DNA of 64,000 nucleotides from positions 1-64,000 of the forward strand of contig NZ_JYMT01000021.1 in NCBI RefSeq assembly GCF_000938305.1. The letters run 5' to 3'. Each line of letters starts with the position of its first letter. The stretch's first letter is position 1. Shown here piece by piece: positions 60,869 through 64,000 of this stretch. A model generated the notes under the pieces. That model had not been told where the DNA came from, ran no database searches, and was given only the letters and a program-made list of their open reading frames with translations. The DNA is from Bradyrhizobium sp. LTSP885 (lineage in GTDB: Bacteria > Pseudomonadota > Alphaproteobacteria > Rhizobiales > Xanthobacteraceae). The translations under genes and the position numbers were made by a program.

Positions 60869-62026
60869 CTAGCTGCCGTTGCCGCGGTTCGCAGCGATCC
60901 CGAGGGCGAGGCGGCTCTTTGCTTCACGCTCAGCCAGCACTGTCGCCTTCGTGTTGACGACGGGCTCCGCCGACATGCCCGGGCGCAGCAGGCCGGTGAG
61001 GCTGTTGTCGTCGAGCACGATCTTCACCGGCACGCGCTGCACGATCTTGGTGAAATTGCCGGTGGCGTTGTCGGGCGGCAGCAGCGCGAACTCGAGGCCG
61101 CTCGCCGGCGACAGGCTGTCGACATGGCCCTTCAGCCTGGTGCCGTGGAAACTGTCGACGGTGAGCTCGACCGGCTGGCCGTTGCGCACATGGGTGAGCT
61201 GGGTCTCCTTGAAATTGGCGACCACATAGACCGCATCCAGCGGCACCACGGCCATCAGCTGCGTGCCAGCCTGCACATATTGGCCGACGCGGAGCGTGCG
61301 GGCGCCGACGGTGCCCTCCACCGGCGCGGTGATCTCGGTGTAGGACAGGTTCAGCTCGGACTGCTGTTCAACTGCGCGGGCATGATCGAGTTGCGCTGTG
61401 GCCTGGGCGCGCTGGGTGGTGAGCACGTCGATCTTGCGCTGGGCTGCCAGCAGGCCGGATTTGGCGTGCTGCAATTGGGCGTTGTTCGAGCGCAGCGCCG
61501 CGTCGGTCTGCTGCGCACGCTGCACCGTGCCGGAGCCGGTCTTCATCAGGCCGTCGTAGCGGGTCTGCTCTTCCTGGGCGAACTTCAGATTGGCGTCGGC
61601 GGCGGCGACGTCGGCGGTCTCCTGGTCGATGAGCGGGTGCTGCAGCGAGATCTGGGCGTCGAGATTGCGCACTGACGCCTGGGCGGCATCGACATCGGCC
61701 TTGGCTTGGCCGAGCGCGGTACGGAAATCGCGATCGTCGATCTGCGCCATTAACTGACCGGCCTTTACCGGCTGGTTGTCGCTGACCAGGACCCGCGCGA
61801 TGTAGCCGGACACGCGCGGCGCGATGATCGTGGAATCAGCCTTCACATAGGCGTCATCGGTGCTCTCGAGATAGCGGCCGGTGGTCAGGTAACCGTAACC
61901 AAAATCGCCCACCACGGCGAGGCCAAGCGCGGCGGCCAGCGCAAGGGCTGCCCGCTTGATCACCCTCCGGGACGGGCGCAGGCTTATTTTCGGAGCATCA
62001 TCAGAGACATAGGTGGTGGTCGACAT
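60869..62026 (-). CDS. EmrA-type HlyD-family membrane-fusion protein
   Basis: The 385-residue adaptor has one N-terminal membrane helix (RAALALAAALGLAVVGDFGYGY), a lipoyl-like half motif (VSGYIARVLVSDNQPVKAGQLM), a long coiled coil (residues 105-230, AALRSNNAQLQHAKSGL etc.) and the second lipoyl and beta-barrel portion (ITAPVEGTVGARTLRVGQYVQAG, VVANFKETQLTHVRNGQPV). This is the EmrA order. It is divergent from a LysR regulator with 140 bp between the starts and is the first gene of the efflux unit. Confidence 0.93.
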   Translation of the reverse strand: MSTTTYVSDDAPKISLRPSRRVIKRAALALAAALGLAVVGDFGYGYLTTGRYLESTDDAYVKADSTIIAPRVSGYIARVLVSDNQPVKAGQLMAQIDDRDFRTALGQAKADVDAAQASVRNLDAQISLQHPLIDQETADVAAADANLKFAQEEQTRYDGLMKTGSGTVQRAQQTDAALRSNNAQLQHAKSGLLAAQRKIDVLTTQRAQATAQLDHARAVEQQSELNLSYTEITAPVEGTVGARTLRVGQYVQAGTQLMAVVPLDAVYVVANFKETQLTHVRNGQPVELTVDSFHGTRLKGHVDSLSPASGLEFALLPPDNATGNFTKIVQRVPVKIVLDDNSLTGLLRPGMSAEPVVNTKATVLAEREAKSRLALGIAANRGNGS

Positions 62027-62166
62027 GGCATCCTCCGAATCGAAAGGCGTATCCTCCTGGGAGGGCGCCGGGTACGTCGGGAAGATGCAATGTCCGCCGC
62101 GCCGTGATAATCCCGATTAAACTGGAAGCAATATCAAGCCAGAGCGAACAATCCGGGTCTCGCCAC

Positions 62167-63078
62167 ATGGATCGCCTGACCAGCCTGACCGCCTTCGTCC
62201 GGGTCGTGGATTCCGGGGGCTTCTCCGCCGCCGGCCGCAAGCTCAACATGTCCACGACCATGGTGAGCAACCACGTCCAGTCGCTGGAAGAACGCCTCGG
62301 CGTCCGGCTGCTCAACCGCACCACGCGCAAGGTCAGCCTCACCGAGGTCGGCCAAGCCTATTACAACAGATGCATCCAGATCCTCTCCGATATCGAGCAA
62401 GCCGACGACATCGCGGGCGCGCTGCAATCGGTACCGCGCGGCACGCTGCGCATCTACACCAACACCCACGTCGTGCAGTTCCTTTCGCCGGCAGTCGCCG
62501 AGTTCCTGGCGACCTATCCCGAGGTCAAGGTCGATCTCACCATCGGCGAGCGCGACGTCGACCTGATCGACGAGAATTACGATCTCGCGGTGCGGATGAT
62601 CCCGCCACCCGATTCCAGCCTGATCGTGCGCAGCATCGCCACCTGGCGGCACGTGCTGTGCTGTTCGCACAGCTATCTCGAGCAGCACGGCAAGCCGGAA
62701 CAGCTCGCCGATCTCGCTGATCGTAACTGCATCCAGCATGTCAATTATCCCTTCAGGGACGAGTGGCGTTTCGTCGACCGCAAGGGCGCGCCGGCATCGG
62801 TGCGGGTGTCCGGCAATCTGGTCTCGAACAGCGGCGAGACGCTGCGGCTGGCCGGGATCGCCGGCGTCGGGATCTGGCTGGCGGCGGGGTTTCTGGTCCG
62901 CGACGATCTGGAATCCGGCGCGCTGGTTCGCCTGCTGCCCGAATACCGCCCGGTCGAGCTGACGATGAACGCGGTCTATCCGCATCGCCATCATCTCTCG
63001 GCCAAGGTGCGCACCTTCATCGACCTCCTGGTGCGCCACGCCACCGAGCAGCAGAAGCTGATCAATCCGTATTCGTGA
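62167..63078 (+). CDS. LysR-family regulator divergent from EmrAB-type efflux
   Basis: From ATG 62167 the product is 303 residues. The winged helix occupies residues 1-60 (FVRVVDSGGFSAAGRKLNMSTTMVSNHVQSLEERLG), and the effector domain starts RGTLRIYTNTHVVQFLSPA. This is the CrgA/AphB-like group that has VVDSGGFSAA and often controls oxidative-stress or efflux genes. The divergent position makes control of the efflux pair likely. An upstream in-frame ATG at 62104 is less likely. Confidence 0.9.
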   Translation: MDRLTSLTAFVRVVDSGGFSAAGRKLNMSTTMVSNHVQSLEERLGVRLLNRTTRKVSLTEVGQAYYNRCIQILSDIEQADDIAGALQSVPRGTLRIYTNTHVVQFLSPAVAEFLATYPEVKVDLTIGERDVDLIDENYDLAVRMIPPPDSSLIVRSIATWRHVLCCSHSYLEQHGKPEQLADLADRNCIQHVNYPFRDEWRFVDRKGAPASVRVSGNLVSNSGETLRLAGIAGVGIWLAAGFLVRDDLESGALVRLLPEYRPVELTMNAVYPHRHHLSAKVRTFIDLLVRHATEQQKLINPYS

Positions 63079-63089
63079 TGGACCCAGCC

Positions 63090-63173
63090 GTCATTGCGAG
63101 GAGCGAAGCGACGAAGCAATCCATCGCTCTGCATACGTTGAGGCATGGATTGCTTCGCTTCGCTCGCAATGAC
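63090..63173. repeat. Intergenic palindromic repeat family A, copy 4
   Basis: 84 bp from GTCATTGCGAGGAGCGAAGC to CGCTCGCAATGAC, between the convergent LysR and beta-propeller genes, as for copy 2. Confidence 0.88.
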
Positions 63174-63206
63174 GGAGCGTAGTGGATAGCGAGCCTGTGC
63201 GTCATA

Positions 63207-64000
63207 TTACGGCTTCAGCAGCAGCTTCTGCACTCGCCAGTTCAACAGCTCGGCGACGTAGAGCACGTTCTCCGACGGGCACGCCATCGCGTGGATCCAG
63301 CCGAATTGCTTGAGTTGCTTGCCAGACTGGCCAAGCATGCCGAGCACCTTGCCGTCGAGCGACAGCTTGTAGATGCGGCCGGGCCAGGCGTCGGAGCTGT
63401 ACAGCACCTGGTGCGGCGGCGGCGTGATGCAGATCGCCCAGGGCGAGCCCGGATGGAATGTGCCGCCGGCCATCATCGCTTCATCGGGAATCTTGCCGAT
63501 CGCAGGTTTGGCGTCCGGCGGCACCGGCAGGTCGATCACGAACTGACGCAGGAATTTGCCGTCCTTGTCGAACACCTGGATGCGGTGATTGCCGCGGTCG
63601 GCGACATACACATTGTCGTTGGCGTCGGTGGCGATCGAATGCGGCGTGTTGAACTGGCCGGGCTCCTTGCCGCGGTCGCCCCATGACTTCAGCCAGTTGC
63701 CGTCCTTGTCGACCTTGGCGACCCGCGAATTGATGTAGCCGTCGCTGATGAAGGTGTCGCCGGCCTTGTCCCAGGCGACATCCGTGACCTGGCGGAAGCG
63801 GCCGTCCTCGGCCGGCAGCGGCGGCTTCGGGTGCTTCAGCGGTGCGGTGTCTTCGTCGGAGGCCTCCTGCTTTCGGCCGAACACCATCAGGACGCGGCCC
63901 TCGGGCTCGAACTTGATCACCATGTCCGAGCCCTTGTCGGTCACCCAGATATTGTCCTGGGGATCGATCTTTACAGTGTGTCCGAACGACCAAGCATAGA
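63207..64000 (-). CDS. Beta-propeller (NHL-type) protein, 5' end outside window
   Basis: The frame is open to the right edge; about 264 C-terminal residues are visible. NHL/six-bladed propeller repeats recur: VKIDPQDNIWVTDKGSDMVIKF, SIATDANDNVYVADRGNHRIQVFDKDGKFL and VLYVAELLNWRVQKLLLKP. Each repeat has the family pattern of D-x-x-G/N-x-V/I-Y/W-V-x-D. Related proteins include peptidyl-alpha-hydroxyglycine alpha-amidating lyase-like and other extracellular propellers. The start and any signal peptide lie beyond base 64000, so localisation cannot be judged. Confidence 0.82.
   Translation of the reverse strand, partial: YAWSFGHTVKIDPQDNIWVTDKGSDMVIKFEPEGRVLMVFGRKQEASDEDTAPLKHPKPPLPAEDGRFRQVTDVAWDKAGDTFISDGYINSRVAKVDKDGNWLKSWGDRGKEPGQFNTPHSIATDANDNVYVADRGNHRIQVFDKDGKFLRQFVIDLPVPPDAKPAIGKIPDEAMMAGGTFHPGSPWAICITPPPHQVLYSSDAWPGRIYKLSLDGKVLGMLGQSGKQLKQFGWIHAMACPSENVLYVAELLNWRVQKLLLKP

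Noticed and set aside
1..64000. CRISPR arrays or prophage
   Set aside because: No regularly spaced direct repeats and no phage structural genes; the repeats are isolated palindromes in gene gaps.

Overview
The window looks like a chromosomal segment of a Bradyrhizobium-type alphaproteobacterium (Bradyrhizobium/Rhodopseudomonas clade). The reasons are high GC with strong third-position GC bias, a CpdR-type cell-cycle response regulator next to an N-formylglutamate amidohydrolase, many branched-chain (Liv) and polar amino-acid ABC importer genes, several aldehyde dehydrogenases, and multi-copy intergenic palindromes that I associate with Bradyrhizobium genomes. No phage, plasmid, transposase, CRISPR or rRNA is visible. 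One tRNA, tRNA-Val(GAC), lies near the left end.

Layout. 1-2.7 kb: N-formylglutamate amidohydrolase (cut by the edge), cpdR, tRNA-Val and a small membrane protein. 3-7 kb: Rossmann-fold oxidoreductase, serine beta-lactamase-like hydrolase, HNH endonuclease and small unknowns. 7.2-13.4 kb: two-gene chromate transporter with a divergent LysR regulator, a hydantoinase, a carboxymuconolactone-decarboxylase-like protein, and a divergent pair of DJ-1/PfpI proteins (an AraC-fused regulator and an isonitrile-hydratase-like enzyme). 13.6-25.7 kb: an orphan substrate-binding protein, then a long same-strand catabolic block: complete LivKHMGF importer, two metal-dependent amidohydrolases, Rieske ferredoxin, aldehyde dehydrogenase and glutathione transferase. 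25.8-29.8 kb: a three-domain flavin/iron-sulfur oxidoreductase, then mosB-mosA encoding both subunits of a molybdenum storage protein.

29.9-37.5 kb: small secreted and cupin proteins, an M15-like peptidase, a TetR-pspA-yiaA stress unit with three matching operator palindromes, an acyltransferase-like/membrane gene pair carrying an in-frame palindromic repeat insertion, and a zinc ribbon. 37.5-47 kb: a frameshifted DUF2478 gene, two further aldehyde dehydrogenases, an SDR, a ModE-like DNA-binding protein divergent from an old-yellow-enzyme reductase, a GFA-like protein and a benzoylformate-decarboxylase-like ThDP enzyme. 47-58.3 kb: FMN monooxygenase, M20 peptidase, MFS symporter, IclR regulator, a small unknown, alpha/beta hydrolase, a GltIJKL-type acidic amino-acid importer and D-amino-acid transaminase. 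58.4-64 kb: an AhpD-like protein, an EmrAB-type efflux pair divergent from a LysR regulator, and a beta-propeller protein cut by the right edge.

Together the genes suggest a soil oligotroph with broad uptake and oxidation of amino acids, amides and aromatic-type acids, plus molybdenum handling (mosBA, with a ModE-like protein and possibly the broken DUF2478 gene). The most notable points are mosBA, the palindrome inserted inside a coding frame, the triple operator at tetR/pspA, the Walker A lysine replaced by arginine in LivF, and several likely regulatory hairpins.
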